Of a stretch of DNA of 64,000 nucleotides, positions 51,387 to 58,162 are shown in pieces. The position numbers were made by a program, and so were the translations under genes. Numbering within the stretch: position 1 is the first letter of the stretch; every line of letters starts with the position of its first letter. The notes below the pieces were generated by a model that made no database searches, was not told the DNA's origin, and saw nothing but the letters and a program-made list of their open reading frames with translations. The stretch comes from Rhizobium chutanense (GTDB taxonomy: Bacteria > Pseudomonadota > Alphaproteobacteria > Rhizobiales > Rhizobiaceae), in contig NZ_NWSV01000013.1 in the NCBI RefSeq assembly GCF_002531935.1, forward strand, positions 62,001-126,000. Direction: 5' to 3'.

Positions 51387-52145
51387 TTAAGTCTTGTCCG
51401 TTGCTTTTGCGGGCCCCTTGTCGCGGCCGCGCTCCTCCTCTCCCGAAAACTCCTCCCCGAAGCTCTCGGAAAACCTCTTCTGCGACATGGTGAGATGGGC
51501 ACGCATGGCCGCCTTTGCGCCGATCGCATCGCCGGCGGCAATCGCGTCGCGGATAGCCCGATGCTCCTCCAGGGCGCTGCGCCATGTCGTCGGCCCCTCG
51601 AAATGGCTCGCGAGCTTTTCGAAATATGGGCTCATGCGCATGTCGAACATTTCGCCGGTCACGCGGATCAGCGTCGCATTGCCGACGATCGCGGCAATGC
51701 CGGTGTGAAAGGCGCGGTCGGCGGCGATGACCGCGCCCGCATCGTTGACGCCGCCGCTCATGCGCACCAGCGCTTCATCGAGGAGCACAATATCTTCGGG
51801 CCTGGCGCGGGTCGCGGCTTCCTCGGCGATGGCGCATTCGATGACGGCCCGTGCCTGAAGGAGCTCGAAAGGCCCTTCCACCGGCTCGCCTTCGCTTGCC
51901 GCTACGCTTGCGGCATGCCGGCGCACCACATAGATGCCGGAGCCCATGCGGATGTTGACGAGGCCCTCGACCTCCAGGACGATCAGCGCCTCGCGCACTG
52001 TCGGACGCGACACCGACAGTTGCTCCGCGAGTTCACGCTCGGCCGGCAGCCGTTGGCCGACGGCAAGTTCGCCGCTGGCGATCATCGATCGGATCTGATC
52101 CGCCACCTGCCGATAGAGGCGACGTGATTCAACAGGCGAAAACAT
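51387..52145 (-). CDS. GntR-family (FCD) regulator of the TRAP/idonate operon
   Basis: 252 residues. The winged helix-turn-helix is at about 8-78 (LYRQVADQIRSMIASGELAVGQRLPAERELAEQLSVSRPTVREALIVLEVEGLV), and the FCD domain lies at about 90-230 with a long charged tail (GEEERGRDKGPAKATDKT). It is of the UxuR/ExuR-like branch that controls hexuronate and hexonate genes. It is first in line before dctP-dctQ-dctM and the dehydrogenase, and a TGGTCA/TGACCA dyad lies 38-56 bases upstream of its start. Confidence 0.88.
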   Translation of the reverse strand: MFSPVESRRLYRQVADQIRSMIASGELAVGQRLPAERELAEQLSVSRPTVREALIVLEVEGLVNIRMGSGIYVVRRHAASVAASEGEPVEGPFELLQARAVIECAIAEEAATRARPEDIVLLDEALVRMSGGVNDAGAVIAADRAFHTGIAAIVGNATLIRVTGEMFDMRMSPYFEKLASHFEGPTTWRSALEEHRAIRDAIAAGDAIGAKAAMRAHLTMSQKRFSESFGEEFSGEEERGRDKGPAKATDKT

Positions 52146-52182
52146 CCTGGCCTCCCCGGCGGCTTCTCCTCAAGCACGCAGC

Positions 52183-52201
52183 TGGTCAAATGGCCTGACC
52201 A
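52183..52201. promoter_or_regulatory. probable GntR operator upstream of the TRAP operon
   Basis: TGGTCA (52183-52188), 7 bases, TGACCA (52196-52201). The inner 11 bases TGGCCTGACCA (52191-52201) fit the TGGtCnnACCA pattern of FCD regulators. Confidence 0.6.
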
Positions 52202-52335
52202 ATTTGTATAGAGGTATCATCCCGTGAGTTGTGCGTCAATCCGCCGCACAAACGTTAAACAGGAAAGCCACGGGGCTGGGAAGCTTTGTGATTGGACAGA
52301 TCGGCGATCCTGCCGGCTTCAGCCGCTCGGAAGAT

Positions 52336-53115
52336 TTAGATACCGGCATACCATTCGTAGCCGCGATCCTCCCAGAAGCCGCCATTGCCGCCATAAAGCT
52401 GGCCGAGGTCCGCGACACCCTCGATACGGGTCAGATACTTCGCCTGCTTGTAGCCGAGCTGCCGCTCGACCCGGAGCCTCAGCGGCGCGCCATGCGCCAC
52501 TTCCAGGTCGCGTCCATTCATCGAATAGGCAAGGATCGTCTGGGGATGGAAGGCATCGACGAGATCGAGGCTCTCATAATACCAGCCGCTGCCATCCAGC
52601 GTCTTTTCGTATTCATCGGCGCAGTGGAACACGATGTAGCGCGCCTCCGGTTTCAGCCCGACCGATTGCAGCAGGGCGCCGAGCGGCAGGCCCGTCCATT
52701 TGCCGATCGCGCTCCAGCCTTCGACGCAGTCGTGCCGGGTGATCTGCGTGCGCGACGGCATCGCCTTCAACTGCGCGAGCGAGAATTGCGACGGCTTTTC
52801 CACCAGTCCGCCGACATCAAGCCTCCAGGTCGAGAACTGCCGGCTCATCCAGTCGAGATATTGCGGGTTATCGGGCATGCTGGTGCCGTTGGAGCGAAAG
52901 ACCGGCGAGAGATCCGCCTCGCTGAATTCGCGGGCCAGCGCATCGTCGCCGAGCAGCAGGCGCTGCGTCTTCATGCTGAAGCCCTCGGCGATCTTCAGGA
53001 CGGATTTCGTCCGGTCGCTTTCGACCAATGCGTCGCAGCCGGATAGCCCCAGTGCCGAGGCGGTCAAGGTCGAGCCGATCAGGAAACGGCGGCGGGTGAT
53101 CAGGCGGCTCATCAT
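52336..53115 (-). CDS. YedY/MsrP-like molybdopterin oxidoreductase
   Basis: 259 residues from the ATG at 53115. Twin-arginine signal (TRRRFLIGSTLTASALGLSGC) with a possible lipobox at LSGC (Cys27). It has a sulfite-oxidase-type molybdopterin domain with the molybdenum ligand Cys130 in TRHDCVEGWSAIGKWTGLPLG. MsrP (YedY) reduces oxidised methionines in periplasmic proteins. It is third gene after the methionine-rich peptide and cytochrome b genes, overlapping the latter by ATGA. It is shorter than E. coli MsrP, and its partner is not a typical MsrQ, so its exact electron donor may differ. Confidence 0.88.
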   Translation of the reverse strand: MMSRLITRRRFLIGSTLTASALGLSGCDALVESDRTKSVLKIAEGFSMKTQRLLLGDDALAREFSEADLSPVFRSNGTSMPDNPQYLDWMSRQFSTWRLDVGGLVEKPSQFSLAQLKAMPSRTQITRHDCVEGWSAIGKWTGLPLGALLQSVGLKPEARYIVFHCADEYEKTLDGSGWYYESLDLVDAFHPQTILAYSMNGRDLEVAHGAPLRLRVERQLGYKQAKYLTRIEGVADLGQLYGGNGGFWEDRGYEWYAGI

Positions 53116-53951
53116 TCGTCTCCCTGTTCGATGGCGTAGTAGCCGGTGATCATCGAACGTAGATTGTTGAAGACGCCCGACAGGATGACCATGGCGACAT
53201 GCACCACGACAAAGGCGACGAGCGAGAAGGCGGTGAGGAAATGGATGGTGCGGGCCGATTGCCGGCCGCCGAAGACATCGAGCAGCCACGGTGCGACGGC
53301 ATCAAAGCCCGGCGACATGGTGAGACCCGTCGCCAGCATCAGCGGCAGCAGCAGGAAGATCACCACGAGATAGGTCAGCTTCTGCAGCGTGTTGTAGTGC
53401 CGCGCTTCGGCGCCCTTGGGAAACCGCAGCCTGGCATGGTTGACGACTTCGTGCGCGAGATGGGCGGGCGTCAGTTCATCGACACCAGGCGCGAGATCAC
53501 GGCGAAAATGTCGGCTGACCAGTCCGTAGACGAGATAGACGAAGCCGTTGAGGACGAAGAGCCAGGCAAAGAAGAAATGCCAGCGCCGGCCGGTCGACAG
53601 ATCCTGATAGCTTGGAAGGGTAATCCAGCTTGGAAAACCCCTCGCCGTCGCCTCCCCGTCGACATTGGAGAGGCCGAGCACACCAGTCGTATCGAAGGCG
53701 AACGAACCGATATGTGTGCGCCCCTTTGCCTCACCGCCGTCCTCGACGGCATCCATCGAGATGAAGGACGGATCGTAGTCGGCGCCGTATTGGCCCCAGT
53801 AGAGCGCCGGATGGGCATTGAATATCTGCAGGCCGCTCATCAGCAGCACGGTCAGGCAAAGCACGTTCACCCAATGCGGCAGGCGCACGGCGAGGCTGTG
53901 GCGGTAGATGAGCGTGCGGCGGGTTTCTTTGCCGGCATCGGTCGTCGCCAT
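53112..53951 (-). CDS. cytochrome b561-type membrane protein, electron donor for the molybdoenzyme
   Basis: 279 residues from the ATG at 53951 (GGAGAA upstream). Di-haem cytochrome b fold: histidines in IYRHSLAVRLPHWVNVLCLTVLLMSGLQIF, GRRWHFFFAWLFVLNGFVYL, LTYLVVIFLLLPLMLATGLTMS and RTIHFLTAFSLVAFVVVHVAMVIL. It has at least four membrane helices and a periplasmic loop between helices 1 and 2. It replaces MsrQ (YedZ) as the quinol-linked donor of the MsrP-like enzyme, whose gene overlaps its stop. It belongs to the ECF-controlled periplasmic methionine repair set. Confidence 0.9.
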   Translation of the reverse strand: MATTDAGKETRRTLIYRHSLAVRLPHWVNVLCLTVLLMSGLQIFNAHPALYWGQYGADYDPSFISMDAVEDGGEAKGRTHIGSFAFDTTGVLGLSNVDGEATARGFPSWITLPSYQDLSTGRRWHFFFAWLFVLNGFVYLVYGLVSRHFRRDLAPGVDELTPAHLAHEVVNHARLRFPKGAEARHYNTLQKLTYLVVIFLLLPLMLATGLTMSPGFDAVAPWLLDVFGGRQSARTIHFLTAFSLVAFVVVHVAMVILSGVFNNLRSMITGYYAIEQGDE

Positions 53952-54037
53952 GATCGTTCTCCGGATCGATGGAGTTTCAGGAACAAAGGACGCGGCCGCC
54001 GCGAAAAAAGTTTCAGCGGCCGCGCGGAAGCGGGCGC

Positions 54038-54286
54038 TTATTTCATCGCGTCGCAGGTCTTCATCATGTCGGTCTTCTTCATCGCGTCCTTTTCCATGCC
54101 GGCCTTGTGCATGCAGTCCTTCTTGGTGCCGGACATCTTCATGGCGTCTTTCGACATGTTGTCCGTATGCATCGTGTCCTTTTTCATCGTGTCGGTCTTC
54201 ATGGCGTCCTCGGCCGAGGCGACGCCGGCGAGCGAAAGGCCGACGATAAAGGTGCAGGCTGCAAGGCTGGAAAGAAGCTTGGTCAT
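54038..54286 (-). CDS. methionine-rich pentapeptide MxKDx repeat protein (MrpX-like)
   Basis: 82 residues from the ATG at 54286 (AGGAG upstream). Signal peptide about 1-25 (LLSSLAACTFIVGLSLAGVASA). The mature part of 57 residues contains 12 Met, spaced every five residues for long stretches (AMKTD, TMKKD, TMHTD, NMSKD, AMK...), many Lys and Asp, two Cys and no Arg. This is the MxKDx pentapeptide family. In Azospira a comparable methionine-rich periplasmic peptide is oxidised by hypochlorite and recycled by YedY, under SigF/NrsF control. The same partners are encoded next to it here, so it is probably a sacrificial methionine scavenger. Confidence 0.9.
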   Translation of the reverse strand: MTKLLSSLAACTFIVGLSLAGVASAEDAMKTDTMKKDTMHTDNMSKDAMKMSGTKKDCMHKAGMEKDAMKKTDMMKTCDAMK

Positions 54287-54349
54287 GGAATTCTCCTCGG
54301 AGTAATTGGCGTGTCCGCCGGCTGCCTGCCGATGGCTCACATCCACCCA

Positions 54350-54375
54350 TTCGAGGCGGCGTCGAGATGCGTTAC
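54350..54375 (-). promoter_or_regulatory. ECF (SigF-type) promoter of the MxKDx-cytochrome-MsrP operon
   Basis: On the minus strand GTAACG (54375-54370), 16 bases, CGAA (54353-54350). This matches the GTAACC-N16-CGAA motif described for Caulobacter SigF. It ends 64 bases upstream of the MxKDx start. Confidence 0.7.
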
Positions 54376-54430
54376 AGCCTCACATCTATGTGATAGAGCA
54401 GTGATGCCAGAATTGTTTTCGCACTGCCCT

Positions 54431-54455
54431 GTAACCGACCGGCTGTTTTTCCGAA
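54431..54455 (+). promoter_or_regulatory. ECF (SigF-type) promoter of the sigma factor gene
   Basis: GTAACC (54431-54436), 15 bases, CGAA (54452-54455), 16 bases before the sigma factor ATG. The spacer is one shorter than in the divergent copy, and the site implies autoregulation. Confidence 0.65.
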
Positions 54456-54471
54456 TGAACTCTTCGACAAC

Positions 54472-55020
54472 ATGACATCAGCCCATTCGGAAGAAGCCCT
54501 GAAAGCCTTGATGCTTCTTTCCCTTGACGGAGACGAGGCGGCGTATCGGCGTTTGCTGACGGCTTCGCGCGCGCTGCTTGTCGGTTATTACAGCCGCAGG
54601 ATGGCTGCGGCGGCGAAGGCGGATATGGAAGACCTGGTCCAGGAGACATTGCTGGCGCTGCATTCCCGCCGGTCCACCTATGACAGGGAAAGGCCTTTCA
54701 CGGCCTGGTTCTTCTCGATCGCTCGCTACAAGCTGATCGACCACCATCGCGGCCGCGGTGGGCGCAGGCTCAGCGAGACCGAGCTTGGCGAGGAGATCGA
54801 AAGCGACTTCAGCGAGGAGGCGCTGACGGCCCGCATGGACGTCGAGCGTTTGCTCGACGGTTTGCCACCGAGACAGCAGGAACTGATCCGGCAGGTGAAG
54901 CTGGAGGGCCAGTCGGTCGCCGATGCCGCAAGCCGCACCGGCCAGTCCGAATCGGCGGTCAAAGTCGGTATCCACCGGGCGCTCAAGGCGCTCGGCGAGA
55001 GATTGCGAGGCGCATCGTGA
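54472..55020 (+). CDS. ECF sigma factor (SigF-like)
   Basis: 182 residues. Region 2 is at about 28-95 (MEDLVQETLLALHSRRSTYDRERPFTAWFFSIARYKLIDHHRGRG) and region 4 at about 125-178 (LLDGLPPRQQELIRQVKLEGQSVADAASRTGQSESAVKVGIHRALKAL). It overlaps the NrsF-type anti-sigma gene by GTGA, and faces the MxKDx/cytochrome/MsrP operon. GTAAC...CGAA promoter motifs occur in front of both units. Expected to respond to oxidative or chlorine stress at the envelope. Confidence 0.92.
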   Translation: MTSAHSEEALKALMLLSLDGDEAAYRRLLTASRALLVGYYSRRMAAAAKADMEDLVQETLLALHSRRSTYDRERPFTAWFFSIARYKLIDHHRGRGGRRLSETELGEEIESDFSEEALTARMDVERLLDGLPPRQQELIRQVKLEGQSVADAASRTGQSESAVKVGIHRALKALGERLRGAS

Positions 55021-55661
55021 CAAAGACGGACGACATCATCGAAAGCCTGGTCGGCGACCTGAAGCCGGTGCCGCGCCATGCGCTGCGGCGCCGTTTCGCG
55101 CTTGGCCTATTGCCCGCCCTCGGGCTCTCGCTGCTGCTGATGCTGGCCATTCTCGGCCTCAGGGTCGATATGCCGGATGTGCTGATGCTGCCGGTCTTCT
55201 GGATTAAATCGGCTTATAATGCGTTGATTGCGGTGACAGCTCTCTTCGCCGTCGTTCGGCTTTCCCGTCCCGACGGTTCCGAAGGACGCTTTTTCGGTTT
55301 GCTTGCCACGATCTTTGCCGCGATGACGGCAGTCGCAGCCATCCAGCTGATGATGGCTCCCGTTGGATCTTCCCGAGTACTGATCCTTGGCTCCTCAGCG
55401 CTCCATTGCCCGCTGCTGATCATCGGCTTCGCATTGCCGGTCTATGCCGGCGTGGTCTGGGCGCTGCGTCGCGCCGCACCCTCCGATCTCAGGCTGACCG
55501 GCTTCGTCGCCGGCATTGCCGCGGGAGCAGCAGGCGCCTGGGTCTATTCGTGGTTTTGCACCGAAAACGGCATGCCCTTCGTGCTGATCTGGTATTCGCT
55601 CGGCATCCTGCTCACCGGCGCGCTCGGCGCCTTGACCGGTCCTCGGCTGCTCCGCTGGTAG
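55017..55661 (+). CDS. nrsF: NrsF-type anti-sigma factor (DUF1109)
   Basis: 214 residues from a GTG that overlaps the sigma factor stop. Six predicted membrane helices after an N-terminal cytoplasmic segment (TDDIIESLVGDLKPVPRHALRRRFA), with conserved-looking Cys in LHCPLLIIGFALP and WFCTENGMP, the layout of DUF1109/NrsF inner-membrane anti-sigma factors. It holds the ECF sigma factor inactive until a redox or metal signal, possibly through those two Cys. Followed by a convergent gene, so the operon is two genes long. Confidence 0.9.
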   Translation: MTKTDDIIESLVGDLKPVPRHALRRRFALGLLPALGLSLLLMLAILGLRVDMPDVLMLPVFWIKSAYNALIAVTALFAVVRLSRPDGSEGRFFGLLATIFAAMTAVAAIQLMMAPVGSSRVLILGSSALHCPLLIIGFALPVYAGVVWALRRAAPSDLRLTGFVAGIAAGAAGAWVYSWFCTENGMPFVLIWYSLGILLTGALGALTGPRLLRW

Positions 55662-55781
55662 ATCCTTCTCTGCCGCCGCTGTCCATCTGCTCCGAAACTC
55701 AGGCGTTTGCTCCAAGATTTGATGGTGCGATCTCATCCGACCCACACAGGACACCTTCAGGAAACCTTTCTCGGTGTCGTC

Positions 55782-56420
55782 TCATTCCGCCGGCAGATTA
55801 AACCTGCCTCTGGCTCCGAGGCGGGCCAATACAGGCCGGGAAAACGGCCGGCCGGACCATTTCAGCACGCTTTCGCGAAAAACCTGTCGTTCCTCTTCTG
55901 AGGCGAACAATCTGGCCGGCCACGGGTGAGACACCAGTCTGGACATCCAAAAATGGAAAGTTCCCGCATCCTCTTCGAGCGCATAGAGTGACTGCCACGT
56001 GCACGTGACCGTCTGCCCCAGGACCGTGTAGCTGATTCCGCTCTCATCCACGGTAGACTCGACGGGCTTGCCGATAGTCCCCGCCTTCACCAGCCGCCTG
56101 CGATACATGGAACGCAGCAACCGCCGGAATGGCTTCAGCAGCAGAAAGGCCAGGAGCGCGCAGGCAACGACTGTAGCGAGGACATAGACAATGAATGTGC
56201 CGACGTCACCCGCCTGCCATTTGTCGAAATTGGTAATCAGCGCGACGAACAGCGCGACCGTTCCCGCGGCGCCGATAGTTGGACCAGGAGGCAGAAGCTG
56301 ACGCGATGCATGCTGGACATCGAGATGGTCGTCGAGTTCCAAAGCGAAGGTTTTGCGAAAGGCGGGGCGATCCGCAGACGGCCAGATTTTCGGGACTGAG
56401 GCGGGGGGACCCTCGGACAT
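55782..56420 (-). CDS. YcxB-like membrane protein
   Basis: 212 residues from the ATG at 56420; a TTG two codons upstream is possible. Two membrane helices (about 48-65 and 75-95) are followed by a basic linker, then a domain with STVDESGISYTVLGQTVTCTWQSLYALEEDAGTFHFWMSR, which resembles the C-terminal part of YcxB-type proteins. Function is unknown in the family. Convergent with nrsF and 156 bases downstream of the mocA stop; no operon partner is evident. Confidence 0.65.
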   Translation of the reverse strand: MSEGPPASVPKIWPSADRPAFRKTFALELDDHLDVQHASRQLLPPGPTIGAAGTVALFVALITNFDKWQAGDVGTFIVYVLATVVACALLAFLLLKPFRRLLRSMYRRRLVKAGTIGKPVESTVDESGISYTVLGQTVTCTWQSLYALEEDAGTFHFWMSRLVSHPWPARLFASEEERQVFRESVLKWSGRPFSRPVLARLGARGRFNLPAE

Positions 56421-56576
56421 GTTCAACCTGCCAAACCGGAGAATGCTCGACTAGAAAATTCTCCCATAGGTAGCAATTGCTTCCTCTTGCGTCAACGAGA
56501 GCCCAATCGCGTGCTTGTCGATTCCAGCATGGCGCAAATGCAGCCCACCCGACTGAGGGGGCATTCTTATCGCCAG

Positions 56577-57191
56577 TCAGTGCCTCATTACGCCGCCTGC
56601 GGCCGATATATCGTCCGGCGTATCCACGTCGAGATGGGCTGCATCGCCAACGTCGACATCGAGCACCGGCAGGCCCGACGTGGCGATGATACCGCGCGCA
56701 CCGACGTCGCCTTCAAGTCGCAGGATCGCGTGATCGAGAGAACGTGGCAGAACAACCGGATTGCCGGGCTCGCCGCACGAGACGGCGCGCACAACGGCCT
56801 TGCCGCCCGCGCTGCGAAAGGCGGAAATCAGGGCATTCAGATGCGCGATGGAAATGCCGGGCATATCGGCCAGCATGACCAGAATGCCGTCGGTGCCGTC
56901 GGCACCCTTTGATGATAGTCCTGCGATGAGCGAACTCGCCATGCCATCGGCGTAATCGGGATTATCGACGAGAGCCAGCGGAAGCCCGCCGAGCGCGGCC
57001 TCGATCTCCGGCCGGCGATGCCCCGTGACTACAATAACGCAGGCTGCATCCGACCCGAGCGCGGTCAAGGCGCACCGTCGCACCAGCGGCACGCCGTCGA
57101 ACTCGGCCAGCAGCTTGTGCTTCCCACCCTTGCCCATCCGGCTGGCCTTGCCGGCGGCGAGAATAACGATCGCGACCGACGCCTCAAGCAT
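56577..57191 (-). CDS. mocA: molybdenum cofactor cytidylyltransferase (MocA)
   Basis: 204 residues, MobA-like NTP transferase. N-terminal nucleotide-binding ILAAGKASRMGKGGKHKLLAEFDGVPLVRR, then DNPDYADGMASSLIAGL and LVMLADMPGISIAHLNALI. It attaches CMP to molybdopterin to give the MCD cofactor required by xanthine-oxidase family enzymes. It overlaps the XdhC-family gene by 8 bases at the 3' end of the paoABC operon, which needs exactly this cofactor. Confidence 0.9.
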   Translation of the reverse strand: MLEASVAIVILAAGKASRMGKGGKHKLLAEFDGVPLVRRCALTALGSDAACVIVVTGHRRPEIEAALGGLPLALVDNPDYADGMASSLIAGLSSKGADGTDGILVMLADMPGISIAHLNALISAFRSAGGKAVVRAVSCGEPGNPVVLPRSLDHAILRLEGDVGARGIIATSGLPVLDVDVGDAAHLDVDTPDDISAAGGVMRH

Positions 57192-58110
57192 AAGCCATCA
57201 GTCTTGCCGCAGCGACATCTGCCAGAACCGACAGGGCCAGCGAGGTTGCATCCCGCGTCGGGCCGAACATTCCGATCGGCGCCTTGATACGATCGATCTC
57301 GTCCTGCCCGAAAGCGAGCGCCGTCAACCGCTCGACACGTCGGCGATGCGTGCGGCTGCTGCCGAGCGCGCCGATGTAGAACCCTGGCGAGACCAGCGCA
57401 GCCTCGAGAATGGCGGCTTCGGCGTCGAGGTCGTGATGCAGGAGCACGACGGCCGTGAAGCGATCGATGGCGCCGGCCGCCCTGCCCTCCTCGCCCTGCC
57501 CCCGGATGATCACATCGTAGCCGGAGGCCTCGGCCAGTCGTGCAACGGCCTGCGCTTCGATTGTCTGCCCGGACAGGACGACGCGGGTGCGGGGACGATA
57601 GACGCCGACGAAATCGCGCTGCAGCCAGCCGGCCCGTGGCGGCGGGTCTACCGGTTCGAGGCTCTGTTGCTCGGGTGAATAGGCCAGGCCTGCAGCCTGC
57701 CTCTGTCCGAGACGATCCAGAACATGCTGCAAAGCCCCGACATCTCTGAGAACATGGATGGCGAGGGAGATTCCGCCGCCGCAGGGAAGGACGATGTCAA
57801 AGAAGGGAGAGCCGTCGCCGAACTTCACCGTGCGGTCGCACCCATCCGCCATTGCCAGAAGCGCTTCGGAAGCCACTGCGGCTTCGACGCATCCGCCGGA
57901 GACATAGCCGCAGAACCGGCCATCGGCCGCGACAACCACGTGGGAGCCGAGGGTGCGGGCCGCGCCGCCGCGTATGTCGACGAGGGTGGCGAGCGCTACC
58001 GCTCCACCAGCATGGGCGTCTATCGCGAAGCGAAGCAGTTCCGCAGGATCGTCGGTGGCCGAGACCCGGACGGGAACGGGCGCCGCGATGGAGCCGAGTG
58101 TCTGATCCAT
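57184..58110 (-). CDS. XdhC/PaoD-family molybdenum cofactor insertion chaperone
   Basis: 308 residues from the Met at 58110 (AAGGAC upstream). XdhC_CoxI N-terminal domain (VDIRGGAARTLGSHVVVAADGRFCGYVSGGCVEAAVASEALL) and an XdhC Rossmann-like C-terminal domain (YIGALGSSRTHRRRVERL...RIKAPIGMFGPTRDATSLALSVLADVAAARL). It binds and sulfurates the MCD cofactor and loads it into the aldehyde oxidoreductase, as PaoD does in E. coli. Lies 52 bases after the large subunit gene and overlaps mocA. Confidence 0.92.
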   Translation of the reverse strand: MDQTLGSIAAPVPVRVSATDDPAELLRFAIDAHAGGAVALATLVDIRGGAARTLGSHVVVAADGRFCGYVSGGCVEAAVASEALLAMADGCDRTVKFGDGSPFFDIVLPCGGGISLAIHVLRDVGALQHVLDRLGQRQAAGLAYSPEQQSLEPVDPPPRAGWLQRDFVGVYRPRTRVVLSGQTIEAQAVARLAEASGYDVIIRGQGEEGRAAGAIDRFTAVVLLHHDLDAEAAILEAALVSPGFYIGALGSSRTHRRRVERLTALAFGQDEIDRIKAPIGMFGPTRDATSLALSVLADVAAARLMAYA

Positions 58111-58162
58111 GAGACGTCCTTGGGAAAGGGACGGCGATCCGGCGAGACCGCCGTCGACATCG

